From Winogradskyella psychrotolerans RS-3 (GTDB lineage Bacteria; Bacteroidota; Bacteroidia; Flavobacteriales; Flavobacteriaceae), in contig NZ_ATMR01000128.1 in NCBI RefSeq assembly GCF_000427335.1, positions 166,480 through 230,479 on the forward strand: a DNA stretch of 64,000 nt. Reading direction: 5' to 3'. Within the stretch, counting starts at the first letter, position 1, and each line of letters starts with the position of its first letter. This document shows positions 52,482 through 62,046 of the stretch, in pieces. A model generated the notes under the pieces. That model was not told the DNA's origin, did not search any database, and worked only from the letters and a program-made list of their open reading frames with translations. Both the position numbers and the translations under genes were made by a program.

Positions 52482-53020
52482 TTTGAAGTTAAAATCGCTT
52501 CTATTTTTTTTGCTGCAATATGGTACGATGCCTTTAAAGCACCTTCACTTGTTTCTAATATATCTGCCATATCTTTATACTTTAAATCATCAAAATAGCG
52601 CATATTAAATACTAATTGCTGTTTTTCTGGTAAAGTCGCTATAGCTTTCTGCAATTTAAGCTGAATAGCATCACCTTCAAAATAAACATCTGCTTGTAAA
52701 TTATTAATCGCTCTTGTTTGATGCTCTTCGTTAGTAATTTGCAAACGTTTTGCATTTTTATTTATTAGCGTAATAGATTCGTTTGTCGCAATGCGATACA
52801 ACCATGAAAACAATTTACTTTCGCCTTTAAAATTATCGATACTACGATAGACCTTTATAAATGTGTTTTGTAAAGTATCGTCAGCGTCATTATGATTTAG
52901 CACAATTTTACGAATATGCCAATACAAACGTTCCTTATAGAGTTGTAATAACTCTCTATAAGCCGCTTCTTTTGTTAAAGGATTTTTTAAACGGGTTATA
53001 AATTCCGATTCGTTAATCAA
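52478..53020 (-). CDS. RNA polymerase ECF sigma factor, second triad
   Basis: 180 residues. Region 2: HNDADDTLQNTFIKVYRSIDNF, split as DADDTLQNTFIKVYRSI, with KLFSWLYRIATNESITLI; region 4: LPEKQQLVFNMRYFDDLKYK and DMADILETSEGALKASYHIA. First gene of a sigma/membrane/Spy-like triad facing the 40-kb island. Two copies of TTAAAC-N14-GAAGTCTTA precede this gene and the next one, so it is probably autoregulated with a promoter specificity different from the other sigma factor. Confidence 0.93.
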   Translation of the reverse strand: MINESEFITRLKNPLTKEAAYRELLQLYKERLYWHIRKIVLNHNDADDTLQNTFIKVYRSIDNFKGESKLFSWLYRIATNESITLINKNAKRLQITNEEHQTRAINNLQADVYFEGDAIQLKLQKAIATLPEKQQLVFNMRYFDDLKYKDMADILETSEGALKASYHIAAKKIEAILTSN

Positions 53021-53037
53021 TTGATTTCATTTGGTAT

Positions 53038-53066
53038 TAAGACTTCTTAAATTACTAAAAGTTTAA
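53038..53066 (-). promoter_or_regulatory. Promoter of second-triad type, copy A (sigma gene)
   Basis: On the minus strand TTAAAC (53066-53061), 14 bp, GAAGTCTTA (53046-53038), ending 18 bp before the sigma ATG. Only two copies were found in the window. Confidence 0.6.
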
Positions 53067-53258
53067 TTGACTTTTTTGATTAAATCTATTATTTTGAAAT
53101 TCTGTTAATAATCAGAGGTTTAGAACAGTTGTTTTCGATGAAGTACAATAATAAACGATAAAATACATTTTTTTCTTGTTTGCTAGTTTTATTTAGTATA
53201 TGTTTGTTTTAGCTTAACCTATTATGGTTATCAGTCCCCCAAATCTGATAACAAAAAG
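53067..53258. other. Intergenic region upstream of the second sigma gene
   Basis: AT-rich, no gene seen. An inverted repeat GTTATCAG (53227-53234) and CTGATAAC (53245-53252) has a loop with CCCCC, loosely like the element at 28330-28363. Confidence 0.4.
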
Positions 53259-53288
53259 AAAAGGATGTATATAACTATACATCCTTTT
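53259..53288 (-). terminator. Terminator of the ABC exporter gene
   Basis: Stem AAAAGGATGTATA (53259-53271) and TATACATCCTTTT (53276-53288) with a TAAC loop, 39 bp past the stop codon of the minus-strand gene. Confidence 0.85.
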
Positions 53289-53327
53289 TTTTATTATTAT
53301 TTATTATCGTTTAGCGTCAATGATTAC

Positions 53328-55157
53328 TTACGATTCAAAACTCTGCATTTCTACTAGTTTTTTATAAACTCCATTTTTAGCAATCAATTCTGCATGAGTT
53401 CCTTGCTCTGCTATTTCACCTTTATTCATAACCACAATTTCATCAGCATTTTGAATTGTAGAGAGTCTATGAGCAATAATAATGGAAGTTCTGTTCTTCA
53501 TCATTTTTTCTAAAGCATCTTGTACTAAACGTTCGCTTTCTGTATCTAAAGCTGAGGTGGCTTCATCTAAAATCATGATTGGAGGATTTTTAAGAACAGC
53601 TCTAGCAATACTTAAACGTTGCTTTTGGCCACCAGAAATTTTACCACCAGCATCTCCAATATTATAATTTATTCCACCTTTTAAATCTTTTACAAACTCC
53701 CAAGCATTGGCAATTTTTAAAGCTTCAATAATTTCTTCATCTGTAGCATTTTCTTTGCCTAAGAGAATGTTGTTTTTTATAGTCTCATTAAAAAGAATAG
53801 AATCTTGCGTTACTAATCCCATTAAGTTTCTAAGAGAGTGTTTTGTTAACTCTTTTATGTTTTCGTTGTCTATGGTAATGCTCCCCTCGTTTACGTCATA
53901 GAAACGTGTTACAAGATTAGCAATGGTACTTTTTCCGCTTCCCGACTGCCCCACTAATGCGACGCTTTTTCCTTTTGCGACAGTAATTGAAAAGTTTTTA
54001 AGCACTAAATCATCTTCGTATTTAAATGAAATGTTATTTAAACTAATATCAGTATTAAAACTGTCTTTAGTTTTAGCGTCAGGAAGATCTTCCAAACTAC
54101 TTTCTGTCTCTATAATTTCTAACACACGTTCCGCAGCCGCGTTTCCAGATTTTACTTGGTAACTAGCTTTACTTATCGCTTTTGCGGGTGTTAGTATTTG
54201 ATAAGATAACGCCATGTATGCAATAAATGAACCTCCAGATAAAGTTTGCTCTACCATTACCATATTACCACCATACCACAACAAAGCAGCGATAGTAGCA
54301 ATGCCAAGAAATTCACTTGTTGGTGACGCTAAATTTTGACGATTCATTAAGGTGTTTGAAAAGTTATAATATCTATTGGTTGATGCTTGAAACTTAGCAT
54401 TAAAGAGTTTTTCTGCATTAAACCCCTTGATGACTTTAAGTCCTCCTAACGTTTCTTCGAGAGTAGAAAGAAATAAACCTTGTTCACGTTGCACTTTATC
54501 AGATTTTCGTTTTAAACTTTTACCAATTCTAGATATAATAAAACCTGCAATAGGAATAAAAATAAATACGAAAATCGTCAACTTCACAGAGATTAAAAAC
54601 ATTGCAACAATTGCAAATAGGATAGTTAAAGGTTCTTTTACGATAAGTTCTAAAACTGAAAGCATAGAGTTTTTAACTTCATTGACATCTCCAGAAATTC
54701 TAGCAATAATATCTCCTTTCTTTTTTTCAGAATAATAGGAAATAGGAAGTGTAATAACCTTACTATAAATTTCGTCTCTTAAGTCTCTAAGTACACCATT
54801 TCTTAAAAAGGTAATAAAGAACAGCGCTAAATAATTGAATAAATTTTTAAGAAGGAAAAGCCCAATGATTAATACAATCATATAAAGCAATGCTTGCTGA
54901 GGACCTTCGCTTGCTGTTGTTTTGGTAATGACGTAATTGAGATAATTTTCTGTAAAATCTAAAAACTCACCAAATCCAGTAAAAACAGGTTTCTCAGTAA
55001 TTTTATCACTTTCACCGAATAATACATTAATCATTGGCATTAATGATAGCATGGCTAATGTGCTGAATAATGCATAAAAAATATTACATATAATATTTAG
55101 AATAGCATAGCGCTTATACGGTAATATAAACCGAGATAATTTCTTTATATAATCCAT
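53328..55157 (-). CDS. ABC transporter, fused permease/ATPase (MsbA type)
   Basis: 609 residues. Six-helix membrane domain (about 1-320), then the nucleotide-binding domain with Walker A GQSGSGKST, Q-loop VTQDS, signature SGGQKQR, Walker B IMILDEATSALD and H-loop IAHRLST. Half-transporter that dimerises; MsbA-like lipid or lipopolysaccharide export is the usual assumption for this type, but drug export cannot be excluded. It begins 3 bp after the reconstructed stop of the phosphohexomutase gene. Confidence 0.92.
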   Translation of the reverse strand: MDYIKKLSRFILPYKRYAILNIICNIFYALFSTLAMLSLMPMINVLFGESDKITEKPVFTGFGEFLDFTENYLNYVITKTTASEGPQQALLYMIVLIIGLFLLKNLFNYLALFFITFLRNGVLRDLRDEIYSKVITLPISYYSEKKKGDIIARISGDVNEVKNSMLSVLELIVKEPLTILFAIVAMFLISVKLTIFVFIFIPIAGFIISRIGKSLKRKSDKVQREQGLFLSTLEETLGGLKVIKGFNAEKLFNAKFQASTNRYYNFSNTLMNRQNLASPTSEFLGIATIAALLWYGGNMVMVEQTLSGGSFIAYMALSYQILTPAKAISKASYQVKSGNAAAERVLEIIETESSLEDLPDAKTKDSFNTDISLNNISFKYEDDLVLKNFSITVAKGKSVALVGQSGSGKSTIANLVTRFYDVNEGSITIDNENIKELTKHSLRNLMGLVTQDSILFNETIKNNILLGKENATDEEIIEALKIANAWEFVKDLKGGINYNIGDAGGKISGGQKQRLSIARAVLKNPPIMILDEATSALDTESERLVQDALEKMMKNRTSIIIAHRLSTIQNADEIVVMNKGEIAEQGTHAELIAKNGVYKKLVEMQSFES

Positions 55158-55160
55158 TAA

Positions 55161-56887
55161 TTATAACTTCAAATCCTTGAGGATAGCTTTAATTCTATCA
55201 TCCAACAATTGCTCCGTTGATGCAAAGTCTGCCGAATTGTCAAGGTCAGCATTTACGCTGATGTAGAATTTTATTTTGGTTCTGTACCACTTGGTCTTAG
55301 TGCGATTTTACTTCCGTTTTCTGTATAATAAATTAATACGTTAGATTTTGGAATATCTATAGCGGTTTCTTCGTTAGATTGAAGGTTTTTAGAAATGGAC
55401 AATTGGTAATCTTCAATTAAGACTACTTTTTCACCATTGATTTCTTTTAAAGGATTATTTCGAGCATCAACCATCATTTGCTTAATTTCTTGTGCGCCTT
55501 CGATACCTTTTTTAGTTAAAGACACTAAATGTTCTTTAAAGAAACCATGCTCAACGTACAAATCAATTAATTCTTGATATAATGTTTTTCCATTTGCTTT
55601 TGCTTGCGCAGCAATTTCGCAAGCTAAAAGGGTAGAGGTTACTGCATCTTTATCGCGTACAAAATCACCAACCATAAATCCAAAGCTTTCTTCGCCACCG
55701 CCAATAAAATCAAGCTCTGGGAAGTCTTTGATCATTTTAGCAATCCATTTGAATCCTGTTAATCCAATTTTAGATTCAACATTATATGCATTACCTAAAA
55801 CGGTCATCATTGGAGTCGATACAATTGTAGATGCTATAAATTGATTACCATTTATTTTACCTTCTTTTTCCCATTGCTTTAAGAGAAAGTTCGTCATTAA
55901 AACCATGGCTTGATTCCCATTAAGAATCACCAATTCATTGTCTAAGTTTCTAACGACAACACCTAAACGGTCACAATCAGGATCTGTACCAATAACAATA
56001 TCACCATCTACTTTTTCTGCCAATTCCATGGCCATTTTTAAAGCAGCAGGCTCTTCCGGGTTTGGAGATACTACTGTTGGAAAATCTCCATTAGGAACAC
56101 GTTGCTCTTCAACAATATGAACATTAGAATAACCAGCACGCTTAAAAGTTTCAGGAATCGCCGTTATAGACGTACCGTGTAATGAAGTAAATACAATTTT
56201 TAAATTTTCCTTTGCCGCTTTAGGCGTATCAAAACTGCCATTACTAACACAGGCATCAATAAAAACATCATCAACATCTTTTCCTATATATTGAATTAAA
56301 TCTGAATTGGATTCAAACTTAATTTCAGAATAATCTAAACGATTTATTTCAGCAATTACAGCTGAATCTTGAGGCGGTACTAATTGACCTCCATCTTGCC
56401 AGTAAACTTTATATCCATTGTATTCTGGTGGATTATGAGACGCTGTTAATACAATACCACAATGACAGTTTAGGTGTTTTAAAGCGAACGATAATTCGGG
56501 TGTAGGTCTTAATTCTTCGAATAAAAATACTTTGATACCATTGGCTGAAAATACATCTGCAACAAGTTTTCCGAAGGATTGGCTATTATGTCTACAATCG
56601 TAAGCAATTGCAACTTTTATATCTTCATTAGGAAACGATTGTTTTAAATAATTACTTAAGCCTTGTGTGTTTTTTCCTAAAGTGTATTTGTTGATTCGGT
56701 TAGTTCCCAATCCCATAATACCTCGCATTCCACCAGTTCCAAATTCGAGATCTTTATAAAAACTCTCTTCTAATTCTTTAGGATTAGAGGCAATCATGTT
56801 TTTAATTTCCTTTTGAGAGTCTTCATCAAAAGTTGGTGTTAGCCAAGAATTTACACGTTCTAAAATTTCTGGTTTAATATGTATCAT
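55161..56887 (-). pseudogene. Phospho-sugar mutase (phosphoglucomutase/phosphomannomutase), frameshifted near the C-terminus
   Basis: Start ATG 56887 ([12 protein letters not shown]). Active-site serine loop [14 protein letters not shown], metal loop [11 protein letters not shown], sugar loop GGGEESFG and phosphate loop RPSGTEPK are present. Immediately after the phosphate loop a stop interrupts; restoring one A in the run at 55269-55277 continues [14 protein letters not shown] to the natural end at 55161, giving 575 residues, the normal length. Interconverts hexose 1- and 6-phosphates. Even unrepaired, all catalytic loops would be made. Likely cotranscribed with the ABC exporter. Confidence 0.92.
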
Positions 56888-56962
56888 GGATAAAGTGGAT
56901 TTATTAACAAAAATAAACAATTCAAAATTTTAATAAGTCTTGTAAACAATAAAATTAGCTTA

Positions 56963-57911
56963 TCACGACAGATTCAAATTTTCTTTTATAAAATAGCGTT
57001 GTTGTTGACGGTTAGAGCGTAAAATAAGTTCCCCCAAGAAACCTGCGATAAATAATTGCGAACCAATAATCATGGTAGATAGCGCAATGTAGAATTGTGG
57101 TCGGTCTGTAATGAGTCGCCCTGTAGGGTTTAAAAATAACTTGTCCATACCTAAATAAAAGGAAAACAAAAACCAATAAAAACATAATAACACCGAGTGC
57201 ACCAAATAAGTGCATTGGTCTTTTACCAAAGTGAGACAAAAACCAAATGGTGATGAGGTCTAAAAAGCCATTTACAAAGCGATTCATCCCAAATTTAGTA
57301 TGGCCATATTTACGGGCTTGGTGCTGTACTACTTTTTCTCCTATGTTAGTGAATCCTGCGTTTTTAGCAAGAACAGGAATGTAGCGATGCATTTCACCGT
57401 ACACATCAATGTGTTTTACAACGGTATTGCTATAGGCTTTTAAGCCGCAGTTAAAATCATTCAAGGTAACACCAGAAGTGCGTCTTGCTGCCCAATTAAA
57501 TAATTTTGAAGGTAAATTTTTAGAGAAATAAGAATCGTAACGTTTCTTTTTCCAGCCAGAAACCAAATCAAAACCATCAGCTTTAATCATTTTAAAGAGT
57601 TCTGGGATTTCTTCAGGATTATCTTGTAAGTCGGCATCCATTGTAATGACGACATCTCCTTCTGCTTTAGAAAAACCAGCATGTAAGGCTTGTGATTTTC
57701 CAAAGTTTTTAAGAAACTTAATACCTTTTACTTTGGGATTAATTTCACCTAGTTCAGTAATTATTTGCCACGATTTATCAGTGCTACCGTCGTCTATAAA
57801 AAGAATTTCATAAGAAAACTGATTGGATAGCATCACTGAGACTATCCAATCGTGTAATTCTTTTAAAGAGTCGCGTTCGTTAAGTAGTGGAATTACTACT
57901 GATATATCCAT
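56963..57911 (-). pseudogene. Family 2 glycosyltransferase, polyprenyl-phosphate type, single-base frameshift
   Basis: GT-A domain from ATG 57911 (VVIPLLNERDSLKEL, FIDDGSTD, MDADLQDNPEEI), then two C-terminal membrane helices of the DPM1/GtrB type. The second helix is out of frame: FLLVFVF must be joined to SFYLGMDKLFLNP by removing one base in an A/T run at about 57161-57175. This is the only event in the window that looks like a gain of a base. Reconstructed length is about 315 residues ending in REL-type SNRQQQRYFIKENL. Transfers a sugar to undecaprenyl phosphate at the inner membrane. Confidence 0.88.
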
Positions 57912-57955
57912 ATAATTTTAGTCTAATTTCTATGCCTCAAAAATAAAGAAATTAT

Positions 57956-58489
57956 TTAAGCTGCGTCAGGATCATTTTTTTTCATGATTAAAGCAACTAA
58001 TAGTCCAATTATAGAATAAAAAACAAAACCTTGTGCTAAGGATTTTAATTGTGTTGTTATCGCGAAGGTATCTTGTTTTTCCATTTCAATCATTGCTTTT
58101 TCTATTTCACTAGCCGGAGCTCCAAAATTTTCCATTAAACTTACTGTTTTTTCTAGCACAATCTCTTTAAGAATAATTGCAGCCTCTTGATCTACATAAT
58201 TAAATAAGATAAATGTAACAAGAGTACTAATAAGAATTCCTATTGCGATTGTTATAAAATATGATGAAAACGCTTGCTTGAAACTGATAAATCCATTTAA
58301 CATCGATTTAGCTTTAGCAGAAGATATAATTCCGAAAATAATACAGATTAATGGTAATAGTAACATTACAAGCCAAAAATTGACTAATAATTCTAAGTCT
58401 ATCGCATAGCCTATTATTGTAAATGAAACTAAAATAAGACTCAAATAAACTCCGTAATTAACGGCAACAGATTTTAAAGATTTTTCCAT
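57956..58489 (-). CDS. DUF4199 family membrane protein
   Basis: 177 residues with four predicted helices: two near the N-terminus (VYLSLILVSFTIIGYAI, FWLVMLLLPLICIIFGII), one at about 72-92 and one at about 152-168. The GFISFKQAF segment is typical of DUF4199. In Bacteroidota this gene commonly lies directly upstream of a GT2 glycosyltransferase, as here (44 bp), so the two may act in the same lipid-glycan pathway. Confidence 0.88.
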   Translation of the reverse strand: MEKSLKSVAVNYGVYLSLILVSFTIIGYAIDLELLVNFWLVMLLLPLICIIFGIISSAKAKSMLNGFISFKQAFSSYFITIAIGILISTLVTFILFNYVDQEAAIILKEIVLEKTVSLMENFGAPASEIEKAMIEMEKQDTFAITTQLKSLAQGFVFYSIIGLLVALIMKKNDPDAA

Positions 58490-58591
58490 AATTAGGTTGG
58501 TTTTTCTAGTTAGTATTCAAAGTTACATAAATGTTACATACTTTTACTAAATAAAATTTGACAAAAACATTGTGGATTTATAAAAATTGGT

Positions 58592-58599
58592 TAAATTTG
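58592..58599 (+). promoter_or_regulatory. -7 promoter element of rpmE2
   Basis: TAAATTTG, an exact TAnnTTTG match, with a TTG at 58570-58572 at the -33 distance. Confidence 0.65.
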
Positions 58600-58636
58600 C
58601 ACCTCGAAAAATCGAATACATTTAAAGCATTTAGTG

Positions 58637-58888
58637 ATGAAAGCAGGAATACATCCAGAAAATTATAGAGTAGTAGCATTTAAAGATATGTCTAACGAAG
58701 AGGTATATTTAACTAAGTCTACAGCAGATACAAGTGAGACTATCGATTTAGATGGTACTGAATATCCATTAGTAAAATTGGAAATTTCTAGAACATCTCA
58801 TCCTTTCTACACAGGTAAATCTAAATTAGTAGATACAGCTGGTCGTATCGACAAGTTCAAAAACAAATATGCAAAGTTTAAAAAATAA
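58637..58888 (+). CDS. rpmE2: 50S ribosomal protein L31 type B
   Basis: 83 residues from ATG 58637 (a GTG one codon upstream is less likely). [19 protein letters not shown] and the C-terminal [18 protein letters not shown] with KFKNKY are diagnostic. The zinc-binding CxxC of the A form is absent, defining type B. Single gene with its own promoter and terminator. Confidence 0.97.
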   Translation: MKAGIHPENYRVVAFKDMSNEEVYLTKSTADTSETIDLDGTEYPLVKLEISRTSHPFYTGKSKLVDTAGRIDKFKNKYAKFKK

Positions 58889-58909
58889 ACTTCGCTTACC
58901 AATACACAC

Positions 58910-58939
58910 AAAAGCCTTTCTGTTATCAGAAAGGCTTTT
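58910..58939 (+). terminator. Terminator of rpmE2
   Basis: Stem AAAAGCCTTTCTG (58910-58922) and CAGAAAGGCTTTT (58927-58939) with a TTAT loop. Confidence 0.88.
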
Positions 58940-59035
58940 TTATTTTAAGCAATTAAGTTATTTTTGATGTCATAATTGTGTTGGATTTTAGAACGATAAT
59001 CTTCTTAGTGCCAACTTTTAACTTTAAATCTTACC

Positions 59036-60211
59036 ATGAACTACATATTATTTGACGGTCCTTATCGTAATAATCTTTTACCATTTACATTTACAAGGCC
59101 AGTTGCAGACCTAAGAGTTGGTATTTTAACCATACGCCAAAAATGGGAATCGTATATAGAATATACTACTACAACGGTTACCGAAGATTACTTGTCAGAT
59201 AAGTATCCTATGGTAGAAATGGAAAATAATATTATGATTAATGCGTCTTTTCTACCTAATATGGAAGTTGCAGAGGTTGTGAAAAACTTAACCGAAAATC
59301 AGGCTTTATTTAAAGGTGAAGATGTGATTGCATTTTATATTAAAGAAGGAGAGGAAGTTAGTGATTTTTCAACCTTTGAAGCGATAGAGTTTGAAGGTGA
59401 TCTTTTAAAAATAGAACATACTTGGGATATTTTTGCACTTAATGGTGAAGCAATTATCGAAGATTTTAGCTTAATTACTAAGGATAGAGAGTCGCAACCA
59501 ATACCTGCGACAATCAATACCATTAATCCTGAAAATATTTTTATCGAAAAAGGCGCCACTTTAAATTTCGCGACACTTAATGCCAGTTCTGGACCAATCT
59601 ATATTGGTAGAGATTCGGAAGTGATGGAAGGCTCTATGGTAAGAGGTCCTTTTGCATTGTGTAATAATGCCACATTAAAAATGGCTAGTAAAATTTATGG
59701 ACCAACGACTGTTGGACCGCATAGTAAGGTCGGTGGTGAAGTCAGTAATTCTGTTATTTTTGGATTTTCGAACAAAGGTCACGATGGCTTTTTAGGAAAT
59801 TCTGTTATAGGAGAATGGTGTAATCTAGGTGCAGATACGAATACTAGTAATTTAAAAAATAATTACGCAGAAGTTAGACTTTGGGATTATGAAACACGAG
59901 GTTTTGCTAAAACAGGACTACAATTCTGTGGATTAATGATGGGGGATCATAGTAAGTGTGGTATTAATACCATGTTTAATACGGGTACTGTTGTTGGCGT
60001 TAGTGCTAATATCTTCGGAAGTGGTTTTCCTAGAAACTTTGTGCCAAGTTTTTCTTGGGGAGGAAGCAAAGGTTTTGTGACTTATAAAACAGACAAGGCG
60101 TTTGAAGTAGCAGAGGTTGTAATGGGAAGGCGTAAAGAGGAATTTACAGAAATAGACAAAGCAATTTTAAATCATATTTTCGAAGAATCAAAACCATACA
60201 GGAAAGACTAA
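59036..60211 (+). CDS. GlmU family protein (nucleotidyltransferase-like with left-handed beta helix)
   Basis: 391 residues. The N-terminus NYILFDGPYRNNLLPFTFTRP is typical of the Bacteroidota GlmU-family form, which keeps the fold but not the full GxGTRM signature of sugar nucleotidyltransferases. From about residue 180 hexapeptide repeats form a beta helix (GPIYIGRDSEVMEGSMVRGP, SVIGEWCNLGADTNTSNL). Probably an acyl- or nucleotidyl-transferase acting on a sugar nucleotide; its substrate is unknown. Confidence 0.9.
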   Translation: MNYILFDGPYRNNLLPFTFTRPVADLRVGILTIRQKWESYIEYTTTTVTEDYLSDKYPMVEMENNIMINASFLPNMEVAEVVKNLTENQALFKGEDVIAFYIKEGEEVSDFSTFEAIEFEGDLLKIEHTWDIFALNGEAIIEDFSLITKDRESQPIPATINTINPENIFIEKGATLNFATLNASSGPIYIGRDSEVMEGSMVRGPFALCNNATLKMASKIYGPTTVGPHSKVGGEVSNSVIFGFSNKGHDGFLGNSVIGEWCNLGADTNTSNLKNNYAEVRLWDYETRGFAKTGLQFCGLMMGDHSKCGINTMFNTGTVVGVSANIFGSGFPRNFVPSFSWGGSKGFVTYKTDKAFEVAEVVMGRRKEEFTEIDKAILNHIFEESKPYRKD

Positions 60212-60358
60212 TATCGCGTTAAAAGCTTAATTCTCAACATTGTTTATGTTTTATAGGTCTTGAACGTGCTGAATATGTTAAAGCATAAGTTTAGACAATT
60301 TTTTTTGAATTATTATTTTTTGGGATTTAAGAGTAAAAATTAAATGGTATCTTTAATT

Positions 60359-62001
60359 TTATAGCTCACTCTTTTTAACGGATTTCAATTCCAACAAATT
60401 AGTCGCATTAATACCCAAACCAGTAACGTTTTTTCTTGTAAACCTAACGACTTCATCATAAAACATAGGCACTATTGGTGCAGAAGCTATAATTAAAGAA
60501 TCCATTTTAGTATAAAGTTCTATACGTTTATTGTAATCTGTTTCTAAATAGGCTGCTTCATACATTGTGTCAAATTCAGCACTTTTAAAATGTGTATAGT
60601 TTGGACCATTTGGCGCAAAATTTTTGCTATAGTATAAGGATAAATAGTTTTCAGCATCAGGATAATCGGCAATCCAACTCGCTCTAAAAAAATCGACCTG
60701 ACCATTAGCTTTTGCATCTTTAAGACTCGAAGGTGGAATAACATCAATAGTAACCAGTAAGCCTATTTTTTGAAGTTCTCGTTGAATAAATTCACAAAAG
60801 CTTAAATAATTACTTGTAGTCGTGAGCGTAATTTCTGGATTTTTAATTCCTGTTTCAGCTTTAAATTCGGAGACCAATTGTTTTGCTAATTCAGGGTCGT
60901 AATTAAAACCAATTGTGGCATCATAACCAGGTAAACCTTTAGGAATAAACCCTCCATTTGCAGGAATTCCGATGCCATTTCTCAAATACATCATCATTTT
61001 ATTGCGATCAAAACCTACATTAATCGCTTTTCGCAGTTTTGAAGATTGAATAGTGCTAACCTCACTTTCCATAAAAAAAGCTAGATATTCTGTATTAAGA
61101 TAGGGACCGCGAATCATATTCACATCAGCTGTATAATTTGATTTTAATTGCCCAACGGTAGTTAAAATTTCATCTTTATAGGATCCGTCTAAACCAGATA
61201 CAAAATCAATATTGCCCTGCGCAAACTGTAGAAATTCACTTTGCTTGTCTGGTAAAAAAGTAATAGCAACAGCTTCAAGATAAGGTAACTGTTGGTTTAT
61301 AGAATCTGTTTCAAAATAGTTGTTGTTTCTTCTGAATACTAATTTTAAATTTTCCTCCCAACGTTTAAATTTAAAAGGACCAGTTCCAATGGGGTGAGAT
61401 CTAAAATCATTCCCATAATATTCCACGATTTCCTTTGGCACCACAGAACAATATTTCATGGTCAACAAGCCTAAAAACGCAGGAAACGCTTGTTTCAGTT
61501 TAATTTGAAATGTAGAATCGTTTATAGCAGAAAAGCCTTCAACCTTATTTAAAACCCAACTTCCTGGTGACGCAATCGCTTTATTTCTTAAACGGTTAAA
61601 GCTATATTCAAAATCAGATGCCGTTACAAGCCTTGTAGAATCTTGGTTACTGCTCGAAAGATTAGAGTTAAACAATTCATGATTATGAAAAAACACATCA
61701 TTTCTAAGTGTAAACGTATAGGTTTTTGCACTATCAGTAATCGCCCAATTCTTAGCAATACAGGGCATTACATTAAGTTGGTCATCCATTTGAACTAAGC
61801 CGTTAAATAACTGATGTGTAGCCCAAATGTCTGCTAGATCCTTGGAAAACGCAGGATCTAATGAACCTATATTTTTATGTTCATTGTATCTAAAAACGAG
61901 ATGGTCTAATGTTGTTTTTCTTTTGAAGTACAAGAAAAGGCTATGAGAACGAAGGCGCCAAAAAGTAATCTATGTAATAAGAATGGTGTGAGTTTTAGCA
62001 T
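60359..62001 (-). pseudogene. Peptide/oligopeptide-type substrate-binding lipoprotein (SBP_bac_5), single-base frameshift
   Basis: From ATG 62001 a lipoprotein signal (FGAFVLIAFSC, then TSKEK) is out of frame with the mature domain. Restoring one A in the run at 61915-61919 gives SCTSKEKTTLDHLVFRYNEH and a 547-residue protein. The mature part has the SBP family 5 pattern (GSLDPAFSKDLADIWATHQL, FTLRNDVFFHNHE, RKAINVGFDRN, GLLVTIDVI). Binds peptides or nickel-type ligands for an ABC importer, but no permease or ATPase genes adjoin. Divergent from mtaB, 45 bp apart. Confidence 0.9.
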
Positions 62002-62016
62002 ATAACTTATATGTTG

Positions 62017-62024
62017 TAAATTTG
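62017..62024 (+). promoter_or_regulatory. -7 promoter element of mtaB
   Basis: TAAATTTG, an exact TAnnTTTG match, 22 nt upstream of the ATG. Confidence 0.6.
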
Positions 62025-62046
62025 CCAACTTGGTAAAAGTACAAGA

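Noticed and set aside
24936..61919. Programmed ribosomal frameshifting as the cause of the split genes
   Set aside because: The sites lie in unrelated genes, have no common slippery heptamer or downstream structure, and nearly all are repaired by a single added A or T. Homopolymer error or ordinary mutation is simpler.
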